DNA from: Candidatus Iainarchaeum sp.
GTDB taxonomy: Archaea > Iainarchaeota > Iainarchaeia > Iainarchaeales > JAFGBZ01
Direction: 5' to 3'
NCBI GenBank assembly: GCA_016218635.1
Contig: JACRDJ010000090.1
Coordinates: forward strand, 1 to 7,100
DNA: 7,100 bases
How positions within the stretch are numbered: the first letter of the stretch is position 1; each line of letters begins with the position of its first letter. A program made the translations under genes and the position numbers. Positions 1 through 6,473 of this stretch are shown here, piece after piece. Below the pieces are notes generated by a model. The model worked only from the letters and a program-made list of their open reading frames with translations, ran no database searches and had not been told where the DNA came from.

Positions 1-1614
1 AAAATTATGGGTGTTTTAATCCGTGAAATCGTATACCGATTCATGGGTCGTTTTTTCAATCCGGGTAACAAACGGCGTGCGGCAGTCCAGGAACGTTTTT
101 TCGATTTCCTGAACTTCCTGCCATGCTTGCGGGTCCTTTATTTTCGGGTTCCCCACAAAGGAATAGGTTCCGTCAATGAATGACCTGAAATTGTTGTAGT
201 ACATTCCCTGCAGTCCTCGTTCAACCGCTTCCTGGGTTTTGGAGTAGTGGTTCAGCGGAACGCCCAGCTTCATGCGGATTTCGTGCAGTACCTTTCCGGC
301 CAAAGGCAGCCGGTCCGTATTCCGGTTGGATTCCGCCCGCCTGACCAGTTCCAGTGCTTTTTCCTGTTTTCGGGTCAGCCGGAAGCCGATTTTTTCGGTG
401 AATTCCTTCACATTGCTTCCGGAAATATATACGGTGTTCCTGGAGTGAATGAGGGTTCCCATGCAGGAGAAACGGAGCAGTGCCATCTGAACATCGGCAA
501 TCATTTTGGGTGAAACGGAACTGATGCTGACCGCACTTCTGGCTTTTTCGACGGTTCCGTCCGTGTCAAAGTATCCCTGCAGGAAGGCTTTCAGTAGCGG
601 GTTGTCGGAGCGCTGAATCAGTGACGGAATGGATATGGAGTGTGCTTTATTCTGGAGGGGCAAATCAAATGCCGTTGCCAGTATCTTCACAAACGTGAGC
701 CCCAGACTCAAATCCATGCGCGTGGCCTTGGACCCGTATTTTCTCACCTGGATTTTTCGGCCAAAGAGATTCATGCAGATTTTCTGGATGGATTGAATAA
801 TTTCCGGGTCCTCGTTGGTAATCCGGATTTGTCTTCCGCTTTTTCCTCCGTCTCCCCATACGAGTCCCAGCAGGTAGGCCAGTTCAACAAAGTCATACTC
901 GTTTTGGGGCAACCGCAGTTCGAGGGTGCTTTTTCCTTCCTGTTGCAGCGATTGCCTGGCGTAAACGGTTTCAATCAGGGAATAGGGCTCATGTCCCAGT
1001 ATCGTGCAGGTCTTCATGAAGTCCTGAAGACGGTAATGTCCGTTGTAAACGCCGCCGTAAAACGATTTATTGGCCAACCGTGAACCAACCCCGATCCTTA
1101 GGCGTTCCAGCCCATATGTCAGGATTTCCAGTTTAAGGTTCAGTGCATTGCGTTCATTCAGGCGGACCAGAAATGATTCATCCGATTCCAGTTTCTTCAG
1201 GAGCGCATTTTTGAGTTCTGTGAGGGAAAATGAGTCCGTTTCAATGAATTTGGGGGCCAGAATAAATTCGTTCTCTCTGATTTCTTCTGCCGTCTTTTGG
1301 ATAACCCGGGCCTGCGGGTCAACACCGTAAAATTTATGTTCGGGTGTGGTCTCAATGATCTGTCCAGTGGACAATGTGAGTTTAATGAGGGGCTTATCCG
1401 CTTTAAGTTTCCACGCGTGCGTGATTTTCTGATGAGTCAGTTGCCTGCTGTTGGCATCAAAGCTCATGGCTAGGATATTCTGTTCCGAAATATCATATAC
1501 AAGTTCCTTTTCTCCGGCTTTGATGGGTTTGCCCTGCGCACTCTGATTGAACAACTGTTGGGCTTCCACCAGCTCCCCGCTTCCTAAATAAAGCCGGGTG
1601 TTTCCGCTCACGCA
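1..1614 (-). other. Intein with LAGLIDADG homing endonuclease inserted in the EF-2 P-loop (C-terminus outside window)
   Basis: The element starts at Cys38 (codon 1614-1612), directly after HIDHGK. Block A is CVSGNTRLYLGSGE. Block B is around residues 116-130, LTLSTGQIIETTPEH, with the Thr and His of TPEH (127-130) expected to assist the N-S acyl shift. KTAEEIRENEF (144-154) fits the following strand. Two endonuclease motifs follow: LAYLLGLVWGDGG (283-294 region) and FLQGYFDTDG (381-390). Both keep the acidic residue needed for metal binding, so the endonuclease looks intact. Block F begins VYDFTD (564-569), is interrupted by TAA, and resumes as NTHNF to the window edge. Block G (terminal His-Asn and the +1 residue) is not visible. 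About 532 residues precede the stop, normal for a bifunctional intein. By family knowledge the C-extein should resume with Thr of the GKT motif. Confidence 0.92.
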
Positions 1615-1725
1615 TTTTCCGTGGTCAATGTGGGCCACAATTCCGATGTTGCGGATGTTTTGCTGGTTTCCCATCAGGGATTCAGCCAGGCGTACTACGT
1701 CTTCTTTTCGGGCCAAAAAGTTCAC
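16..1725 (-). CDS. fusA: Elongation factor 2, N-terminal extein plus LAGLIDADG intein, ending at an in-frame TAA in intein block F
   Basis: aEF-2 is the GTPase that drives ribosomal translocation. Residues 1-37 are its N-terminus, ending in NIGIVAHIDHGK, the G1/P-loop. The expected next Thr is replaced by Cys38, the first residue of an intein that fills the rest of the frame. No C-extein lies in the window. The start is GTG at 1725-1723; a TAA directly precedes it in frame, and this start puts the P-loop lysine at residue 37, as usual for archaeal EF-2. A TATA-like box lies upstream. The frame ends at TAA (18-16), but codons 15-1 in the same frame read NTHNF, the continuation of intein block F. 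As given, the gene encodes no EF-2 body, so it is a pseudogene, a sequencing or assembly error, a readthrough case, or an exotic split gene. The EF-2 plus intein identity is firm; the meaning of the stop is open. Confidence 0.93.
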   Translation of the reverse strand: MNFLARKEDVVRLAESLMGNQQNIRNIGIVAHIDHGKCVSGNTRLYLGSGELVEAQQLFNQSAQGKPIKAGEKELVYDISEQNILAMSFDANSRQLTHQKITHAWKLKADKPLIKLTLSTGQIIETTPEHKFYGVDPQARVIQKTAEEIRENEFILAPKFIETDSFSLTELKNALLKKLESDESFLVRLNERNALNLKLEILTYGLERLRIGVGSRLANKSFYGGVYNGHYRLQDFMKTCTILGHEPYSLIETVYARQSLQQEGKSTLELRLPQNEYDFVELAYLLGLVWGDGGKSGRQIRITNEDPEIIQSIQKICMNLFGRKIQVRKYGSKATRMDLSLGLTFVKILATAFDLPLQNKAHSISIPSLIQRSDNPLLKAFLQGYFDTDGTVEKARSAVSISSVSPKMIADVQMALLRFSCMGTLIHSRNTVYISGSNVKEFTEKIGFRLTRKQEKALELVRRAESNRNTDRLPLAGKVLHEIRMKLGVPLNHYSKTQEAVERGLQGMYYNNFRSFIDGTYSFVGNPKIKDPQAWQEVQEIEKTFLDCRTPFVTRIEKTTHESVYDFTD

Positions 1726-1761
1726 TTAATTGCAGTTACTCACTATTTCGTTCTGCACAAG

Positions 1762-1770
1762 ATTTAAATA
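1762..1770 (-). promoter_or_regulatory. Archaeal TATA-like box for EF-2
   Basis: The minus strand reads TATTTAAAT here. Its centre is about 41 bases upstream of the EF-2 GTG. With the usual 25-27 base spacing, transcription would start near 1740 and give a leader of about 15 bases. That leader holds a weak GTGAG (about 1742-1738) that might serve as a Shine-Dalgarno sequence. The box lies in the gap between two co-directional genes and suggests EF-2 is transcribed independently. Confidence 0.5.
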
Positions 1771-1790
1771 GGAAATACCCAAACCGATAG

Positions 1791-1795
1791 AAAAA
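1791..1795 (-). terminator. Possible weak oligo-T terminator after the large lipoprotein gene
   Basis: The minus strand carries a T5 run about 21 bases after the TGA of the lipoprotein gene. Archaeal termination often needs only short T runs. No supporting hairpin was seen, so this is weak. Confidence 0.2.
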
Positions 1796-1815
1796 GTGCT
1801 GACTGAACCCAAAAC

Positions 1816-4800
1816 TCACGGTCCCCCGCCGCCTCCGCCATAACCTCCGCCTCCGTCCCCTCCGGGGGGCATTCCACCCCCGCCGTCCCCTCCGGGTGGC
1901 CCGGTGTATCCGCCGCTTCCGGAACCATCCCCGTAACTGTATCCGCCTCCGCCCGAGTATCCTCCGGTGCCGGGGTCATAGTATCCGCCTCCGCTGTACG
2001 TGCCGGTTCCTGAATTATACGATGCTCCTGCATCGTAATTACCGGTTCCGGTATAACTGTATGTTCCGGTGTGGGCATCATATGCGTAACTTCCTTCTGA
2101 ATAGCTTCCGCCGGTATAAGAGTATGTTCCGTCCGGGTTGGCGGAGTAACCGGTGGCATTGGGGGGTGGCATGTATCCTGCCGGCATCTGGAATTCGTGG
2201 CCTTCTCCGCTGCTTCCCGGAATATAGCTTCCGGCGGAAGTGACCACTGCCTGGGTCTGGTTATTGGTCCATGTTCCGGTGGCCGGATTCATGGTCCACG
2301 TCTGGCCAGTGGGGTCGTTGAATGTCTGTACGGGGGGCGTGTATCCGGCTTCTGCCTTCCAGTTCTGGGGGGCTACAAATCCCTGGCTTCCTAGTGCCAG
2401 CGGAATCCCTTCTCCGAGGCTTCCTTCGAATTCTTTTCCTTTATCATCCATGTAACTATAATGTCCGGTGCCAGGCTCATAGTTGTATTGGAATGAAGTG
2501 TAGGGATTATAGTAACTGACCTGTCTGTCGGCCGCCACCGGGGGCACGTACCCGTATTGTCCTTCCCCTTCAGCGGGCTTGTAGGGCTCGAATTTTTCCA
2601 TGGATCCGTCGGATTTGGTTCCGCTCCATGTTCCGTCCTCGTTGCGGGCCCAGGTGGTTCCCTGGGGGTCCGTGAACTCGGTTTGCTGTCCTTCTTCCAC
2701 GTATGTGGCAGCGAGTCTTCGTTGCCCTGAACTGTCCTCGTACATGGCGAATCCGGCGGGGGGCACATAATACTGCGGGGGCGGCATGTATCCTTCTGCG
2801 GCCACCTTGACCCCGCTCATATTGATTCCCGCATACTTTTCGTAATCTTCCCGGGAGTGGGTTCCTTCAAACTGGCGCTGGTATTCCTCGTATTTGGGTA
2901 CATAGAATCCGTTTGAGACCGGTGCTCCGAGTTCTCCTTCAAATTTGGAGTACTGGTCATAAATTCCGGGCGCAATGTCTCTGACGGGTGTCCCGGTCTG
3001 AATGGCCTGATATGCCACGGCTTTCTCGTATTCTTCCTGGCTTCCCTGGAATCCGTATGCTTCCTTGGCCCGTTCAAAGGTTGGAATGACCGGCGTCTGG
3101 GCCATGAATTTCTCGTTGTCCTGCATGAACTGTTCCTTGGTTCCGGTGTATCCGTGGCTGGCTGCCGTTTCGTAATCAGATGCAAACTGGCCGGAGGCCT
3201 TTTCGTAGAGGCGGGTGTTCACAATGGAAAGGGCGCTTTTGACGGTGAGGTCAATTTGGGAAATTCTTTCCGTTTGCTTTTCCATTTCCGCGGCCTCTTC
3301 GGGTGTGATTCTTCCGGCTTCCTGGGCCTGCGTAATGCTGTCCTTCATTTGTGCAATCACTTCGGGCGTAATCAGGAGCTCCGCCGGGGGGCCGATTAAT
3401 TCGGGTTTGACTCCCGCGGACCCGCTGAATTGCGGGGGTGTCGTGTACGCGGGGTTTTGGACCAGGTCCACATTTACGACTCCGCCCACGCTTTCCATGG
3501 TTTTAATGGAATCATCCCATTTATCCGTGTACGTTCCGGCCAGGCTGATTTTTTCTTCCGTTCCCTTAAGTTCGGTTCCCGGAACCAGTTCGCTCACCTT
3601 TTCATTGGCCTGTTCCAGGAGTCCTTTGGCCTCTTCGAGGTTATCTTTCACGGAATCAATCACCAAGGGGGTCACGACTGCGGCTTTTTCGGCCTCGACT
3701 ATCTGTCCCCGTTTTTCTTCCACTGTGTCAATGCGGTCCAGCAAATCACTCTTCAGGTTTCGGGCGCCCAGCTGGTCTACATCCGTCCGGAATGATTCCA
3801 GGGCCGCAGAAGGGTCCTCTTTTTGTTCAATGGCAGTCAGAACTTCCTGATAATGCTGCTGCAGGTTTTCTTTTTGGGCGTCCGTGAGCACGAAATCCTT
3901 CCATACTCCGGGCATTTCGTTCAGGGTTCCCTTGGCGTCTTCGCTTAGCTGGGCCTGCTCGGCTTCCGCGCTTTTCTGGGCGGCTTCCTCTAATTCAGCC
4001 AAGGCCGCTTCGGTTTTTTCAGTGGACTGTTTGGCCAGCTTTTCGGATTCCTCATGCTCTAACACCATGGCCTTGGTTAACTGTTCTGAACTTAAACCGG
4101 ATTCGGCGGTCAGTTCCGTCAGCGCGGCCTTCACATCCGGCTGGTCCTGCGTGAAGGAACTGATTTTTCCGGAAGAATCCGTGAAGGTAACCACGGTGTC
4201 CCCGGCTTCCTTGACATGCATTTCCATTACGGGCTCGGAAGAACGCGGCAGCGTTCTGGATTCGGTGGTTCCGGTTTCCGTCATCCGGCTTTCATGCTGG
4301 GCCTCAATTTTTCCCTGCTCAATGTTTACCTGCATGTAAGTGACTCCGTCCACTTCAATGGGTTCCGTGCTGATTTCCGCATCGGCCACGACCGTAGTAT
4401 CGATTTTGGGGGTCAGCGTTTCCGTAGGGTTATCCGTGTACCAGGAGTCCGCCGGGAAATCCATCTTAATGAATGTGGTTCCATCCGGCTGTATGGTGAA
4501 CTTTCCGGACAAATCCAGTTCCGTGCTGGCCAATGCCGGGGAAACCGTTTTCCCTGCCGCATCCGTGGTCTGAACGGCCAGGTTCGCCAGTTTCAGGCCG
4601 GTGTATTCCCCGGAAGGCAGTTCCGCATTGGCGAGAAGGGCACTGAGTCCCGCGGTGTCCAGCACATCCATTTGGACGGATTTTTCCAGGGTGGTGCAGC
4701 CGCCCGCGGTGCAGGCCTGCAGGTCCATGGTTACCACGATGTTTTTCACGCTGCTGCTGGGGGTGTCATCCGTGACGGTGACGACCAGTTTTCCTTTTCC

Positions 4801-4926
4801 CTCCGGCGGAAGCAGGGGAAGCGTGGGAGCGGAATTCACGTCCTTCGGAAGCACGGTTTGCGTGCAGCCGGAAAGCAGAAGCAAGGCAAGCAAAATAACA
4901 GCAAGGGATTTAACGGACGGCATCAC
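1816..4926 (-). CDS. Large multi-domain lipoprotein with DUF4382-like domain, coiled coils and aromatic/Gly-rich repeats
   Basis: Probable cell-surface lipoprotein of unknown role. Residues 1-21 form a lipoprotein signal with lipobox LLSGC (Cys21). Residues 45-162 resemble DUF4382: a GKLVVTVTD start, a central LPSGEYTGLKL, and a TTFIKMDF end, with Cys72 and Cys77 likely paired. Residues about 265-450 are Glu/Ala/Lys-rich and probably coiled coil. Residues 585-700 hold four short helical repeats. Residues 712-1000 hold GYxPP motifs and aromatic turn repeats such as EPGTGHYSY. The end is a Gly-rich tail with two PPGGDGGGG copies. Three cysteines were seen. The start is GTG 4926 or ATG 4923; a TATA-like box about 25 bases upstream makes the mRNA practically leaderless, and ATG is equally good. 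The architecture suggests a stalk or adhesin-like surface protein with the C-terminus outermost, which is inference. The gene is co-directional with the LTD lipoprotein gene upstream but separated by 67 bases with its own box. Confidence 0.88.
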   Translation of the reverse strand: MMPSVKSLAVILLALLLLSGCTQTVLPKDVNSAPTLPLLPPEGKGKLVVTVTDDTPSSSVKNIVVTMDLQACTAGGCTTLEKSVQMDVLDTAGLSALLANAELPSGEYTGLKLANLAVQTTDAAGKTVSPALASTELDLSGKFTIQPDGTTFIKMDFPADSWYTDNPTETLTPKIDTTVVADAEISTEPIEVDGVTYMQVNIEQGKIEAQHESRMTETGTTESRTLPRSSEPVMEMHVKEAGDTVVTFTDSSGKISSFTQDQPDVKAALTELTAESGLSSEQLTKAMVLEHEESEKLAKQSTEKTEAALAELEEAAQKSAEAEQAQLSEDAKGTLNEMPGVWKDFVLTDAQKENLQQHYQEVLTAIEQKEDPSAALESFRTDVDQLGARNLKSDLLDRIDTVEEKRGQIVEAEKAAVVTPLVIDSVKDNLEEAKGLLEQANEKVSELVPGTELKGTEEKISLAGTYTDKWDDSIKTMESVGGVVNVDLVQNPAYTTPPQFSGSAGVKPELIGPPAELLITPEVIAQMKDSITQAQEAGRITPEEAAEMEKQTERISQIDLTVKSALSIVNTRLYEKASGQFASDYETAASHGYTGTKEQFMQDNEKFMAQTPVIPTFERAKEAYGFQGSQEEYEKAVAYQAIQTGTPVRDIAPGIYDQYSKFEGELGAPVSNGFYVPKYEEYQRQFEGTHSREDYEKYAGINMSGVKVAAEGYMPPPQYYVPPAGFAMYEDSSGQRRLAATYVEEGQQTEFTDPQGTTWARNEDGTWSGTKSDGSMEKFEPYKPAEGEGQYGYVPPVAADRQVSYYNPYTSFQYNYEPGTGHYSYMDDKGKEFEGSLGEGIPLALGSQGFVAPQNWKAEAGYTPPVQTFNDPTGQTWTMNPATGTWTNNQTQAVVTSAGSYIPGSSGEGHEFQMPAGYMPPPNATGYSANPDGTYSYTGGSYSEGSYAYDAHTGTYSYTGTGNYDAGASYNSGTGTYSGGGYYDPGTGGYSGGGGYSYGDGSGSGGYTGPPGGDGGGGMPPGGDGGGGYGGGGGGP
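1819..1929 (-). repeat. Gly/Pro/Tyr-rich C-terminal tail with a 30-base tandem duplication
   Basis: The last 36 or so residues of the large lipoprotein are nearly all Gly, Pro, Asp, Ser and Tyr. PPGGDGGGG occurs twice with a 10-residue period. At DNA level the plus-strand word CCGTCCCCTCCGGG recurs at about 1853 and 1883, 30 bases apart. The tail ends in a run of Gly and a final Pro and is likely disordered. Confidence 0.7.
1927..2793 (-). repeat. Aromatic turn-repeat region of the large lipoprotein
   Basis: Residues 712-1000 of the protein carry about eight copies of a short pattern: aromatic, any, Asp/Asn/Glu, Pro or Ala, any, Thr/Asp-Gly, one to two residues, Tyr/Trp, Ser/Thr. Examples are FTDPQGTTWA, YEPGTGHYSY, FNDPTGQTWT, MNPATGTWT, YSANPDGTYSY, YDAHTGTYSY, YNSGTGTYS and YDPGTGGYS. 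Interspersed G[YF]xPP motifs occur near residues 712, 719, 791, 861 and 917. A related DNA word, CCGGTATAA followed closely by GTATGTTCCG, appears at 2048 and again at 2111, 63 bases apart, so part of the array probably grew by in-frame duplication. Confidence 0.7.
2827..3177 (-). repeat. Four short helical repeats in the large lipoprotein
   Basis: Starting at protein residues 585, 617, 656 and 679 are related segments: YETAASHGYTGTKEQF, FERAKEAYGFQGSQEEY, YDQYSKFEGE and YEEYQRQFEGTHSREDY. The shared pattern is aromatic-Glu/Asp, a helix of about seven residues, then aromatic-any-Gly-Thr/Ser and an acidic-aromatic turn. The copies are imperfect, with one-residue length changes. The pattern resembles the YxxAxxxGFxGTExE units found in phage tail-fibre and collagen-like proteins. 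That resemblance is from memory and by eye. Confidence 0.6.
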
Positions 4927-4946
4927 TTCAAATTGATTTTATCTTG

Positions 4947-4954
4947 TATTTAAA
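4947..4954 (-). promoter_or_regulatory. Archaeal TATA-like box for the large lipoprotein
   Basis: The minus strand reads TTTAAATA, centred about 27 bases upstream of the ATG at 4923 (24 from the GTG at 4926). This is the standard archaeal spacing from box to transcription start, so the message probably begins at or next to the start codon. No Shine-Dalgarno sequence precedes the gene, which agrees with leaderless initiation. Confidence 0.55.
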
Positions 4955-4993
4955 CATTTCTTTTGATTCTGATGGGGGCCTAAATTGCGGAGT

Positions 4994-5701
4994 TTAATCA
5001 GGCGGATGTGTTTGGATTATTGTGGCATTGAACTGGTCTGTAATGAAAATATTTTTGCTTTTGCTCCAGGCACTGTCCACACGGTTCCAGAATAGTTTAT
5101 CATAGGTGTTTTGTCCCTGCCCGCTAAAAATCCGGATGCTTTGCCCTGCTTCAATGTGGTATCCGTCCGGAAACTCAAACTGGTTTCCTTGTTCGTCTTT
5201 TATTTTCCAGTTGGTTAGATCAATTTCGCCTTCTGAATAAATTTCAACGAACTCGTCTCCTACCTGGGGTGGGATCTGGGATGGGTGAGTTTGTTTGAAT
5301 TCCATTGTCTGGCACGCGCTCCAGCAGAGGTTATTGGCCCATGCATTCAGGGGGGTTATCTTTTTGGTTTCTCTGTTTATTTTCCATACCGCATAAATTT
5401 TTTGGTCCGCTGCATCATACTCATATGTTACCATGCATTCTGTTTTGTCGGTGCTTGGCCCGCATTCGGTTTTCCATTTTCCTGTTTCAAGTTTATGGTC
5501 TCTTGGATTCCCCAACGGCATTTCAAAAACGATTTCCATGTTTTCTTCCAGCTTTATGTGTTCATCATTGTCGGGGGAATTGGAGTATATTTCGTGATTT
5601 TTTAACAGGTTGAGTGCCTGTTCTCCCGGGGTGATTTCGTTTGAAATGCAGCCGGTGAGTAGTATCATTGCAGCGAGCAAAATTATTGCAGTTAGTTTCA
5701 T
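4994..5701 (-). CDS. Lipoprotein with C-terminal lamin-tail (LTD) domain
   Basis: A 235-residue exported protein. Residues 1-18 are a lipoprotein signal (Lys3, a hydrophobic stretch, lipobox LLTGC, Cys18). Residues 20-140 are not recognised; they contain Cys80, Cys89, Cys126 and Cys130, enough for two disulfides. Residues about 147-228 match the lamin-tail domain: GDEFVEIYSEGEIDLTNWKI, an FEFPDGYHIEAGQSIRIF strand-turn-strand, then LFWNRVDSAWSKSKN and ITDQFNATI. This Ig-like fold is common at the C-terminus of secreted bacterial and archaeal proteins, often next to nucleases or adhesion modules. No nuclease motif is visible here. The ATG start is supported by the signal peptide that follows it. 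No Shine-Dalgarno sequence is seen. The gene lies 67 bases upstream of the large lipoprotein gene, and a common surface role is plausible but unproven. It looks more AT-rich than the large lipoprotein gene. Confidence 0.88.
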   Translation of the reverse strand: MKLTAIILLAAMILLTGCISNEITPGEQALNLLKNHEIYSNSPDNDEHIKLEENMEIVFEMPLGNPRDHKLETGKWKTECGPSTDKTECMVTYEYDAADQKIYAVWKINRETKKITPLNAWANNLCWSACQTMEFKQTHPSQIPPQVGDEFVEIYSEGEIDLTNWKIKDEQGNQFEFPDGYHIEAGQSIRIFSGQGQNTYDKLFWNRVDSAWSKSKNIFITDQFNATIIQTHPPD

Positions 5702-5844
5702 TGAATTAATTTAGTGTATTTCTTTTTTACGCTTTTTGTTAAGCAGGCTTTGATGAACGGCGTTGTTTTTACTACTAACCGGGTTCTGGGAGCCGCCTAC
5801 TTTTTTTGTTTTTTTGACTTATTGGTTCTGGCGGTAATTCCTAC
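5702..5844 (-). promoter_or_regulatory. A-rich intergenic leader upstream of the LTD lipoprotein
   Basis: This 143-base gap has no credible gene. On the minus strand it holds an A7-C-A7 tract (5815-5801) about 30 bases after the preceding stop codon, and an A-rich GTAAAAAAGA (5730-5721) about 25 bases before the lipoprotein ATG. The second could act as a poor TATA box at normal spacing. The first may be curved or nucleosome-excluding DNA. Neither is a strong match. Confidence 0.25.
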
Positions 5845-6408
5845 TCATCCGGTGCGAGTTACTCTTCGTCCGGCCCGGAATGCCTGCTGTTCCTTGTTGC
5901 CGATCCATTCTGTAACCTTAATGGGTATTTCGGCCTTGGGTGCTTTTTGAATGATAGCCGCTCTTCCTTTTTCATAATAGGCGGGTGCAATCGTTTCGGT
6001 TCCTTTCTGGATTCCTCCCGCCAGCAATGCGGTTCCCAGCATGGCCCCCGTCAGTTTTCTTCCGGTCTTTGTTCCCAGGGTGGCTTGGTAGGCTCCTTTG
6101 AGTGCGAGTTTTCCGCCTTTGCGTAATGGCCAGCTGGCGATGCGGGCGGTATGGTATCCGACTACGGCGGTCTGTCCGGCTACTTTGGCGGTTCCTGCAA
6201 TGGCTTTTCCGCTTATCCGTATAGCGGTTGGAAAGTTTTTTTTGATTCCCTGTGCAACCCTGGAAGCGGCGGCCGTATTATAGGCCTTCTTGGTTTTCTG
6301 CCATACGACCTTCGTGCGGGCGGCGGCAGCCTTGGCGTTGCGTGCCGTTGCTTCGCGGGCGGTCTTCAGGCGGTTTTGGATTTCGGCCCAGTTAATGCGG
6401 GGAGGCAT
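5845..6408 (-). CDS. Highly basic hypothetical protein, 187 aa
   Basis: I do not recognise this protein. It has about 36 Lys/Arg, 7 Glu, no Asp and no Cys, so its isoelectric point is very high. Residues 8-60 are Ala/Lys/Arg-rich and likely form a long amphipathic helix (EIQNRLKTAREATARNAKAA). Residues 62-135 contain Gly/Ala-rich weakly hydrophobic segments (GKAIAGTAKVAGQTAVVGY and LTGAMLGTALLAGG) that could be short membrane-associated helices. There is no signal peptide. Nucleic-acid or membrane-surface binding is possible on composition alone; it could also be a virus-derived structural protein. The ATG is at 6408; a TATA-like box about 27 bases upstream and the lack of a Shine-Dalgarno sequence suggest a leaderless mRNA. 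It ends with TGA, and 143 bases separate it from the LTD lipoprotein gene. The frame is real on length and regular composition; function is unknown. Confidence 0.7.
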   Translation of the reverse strand: MPPRINWAEIQNRLKTAREATARNAKAAAARTKVVWQKTKKAYNTAAASRVAQGIKKNFPTAIRISGKAIAGTAKVAGQTAVVGYHTARIASWPLRKGGKLALKGAYQATLGTKTGRKLTGAMLGTALLAGGIQKGTETIAPAYYEKGRAAIIQKAPKAEIPIKVTEWIGNKEQQAFRAGRRVTRTG

Positions 6409-6430
6409 ACTCTATGTTATGCGTGAACGG

Positions 6431-6439
6431 AATAAATAG
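6431..6439 (-). promoter_or_regulatory. TATA-like box for the basic hypothetical protein, possibly bidirectional
   Basis: The minus strand reads CTATTTATT, centred about 27 bases upstream of the ATG at 6408, which predicts a leaderless start. Read on the plus strand the same site is AATAAATAG, and a plus-strand start 25-27 bases on would fall near 6460, just before the hairpin array. Whether it works in both directions is inference. Confidence 0.4.
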
Positions 6440-6473
6440 TTTTACTTGAATGGGTTGTTCGGGGCTGGCAAAG

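Noticed and set aside
16..18. TAA read as a reassigned sense codon throughout the genome
   Set aside because: The LTD lipoprotein ends plausibly at TAA after its domain, and no other in-frame TAA within a conserved protein is visible; a local event fits better.
16..1614. Classical natural split intein
   Set aside because: Known natural split inteins are usually divided near the endonuclease position and lack a complete endonuclease; here both endonuclease motifs are present and the break is within block F.
3215..4953. Long open frames on the plus strand opposite the large lipoprotein gene
   Set aside because: They mirror the codon bias of the minus-strand gene, have no domains, and the minus-strand product has a signal peptide and recognisable domains.
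5801..5815. T7-G-T7 on the plus strand as a terminator
   Set aside because: There is no plus-strand gene upstream that it could end; it is more simply an A-rich leader of the minus-strand lipoprotein gene.
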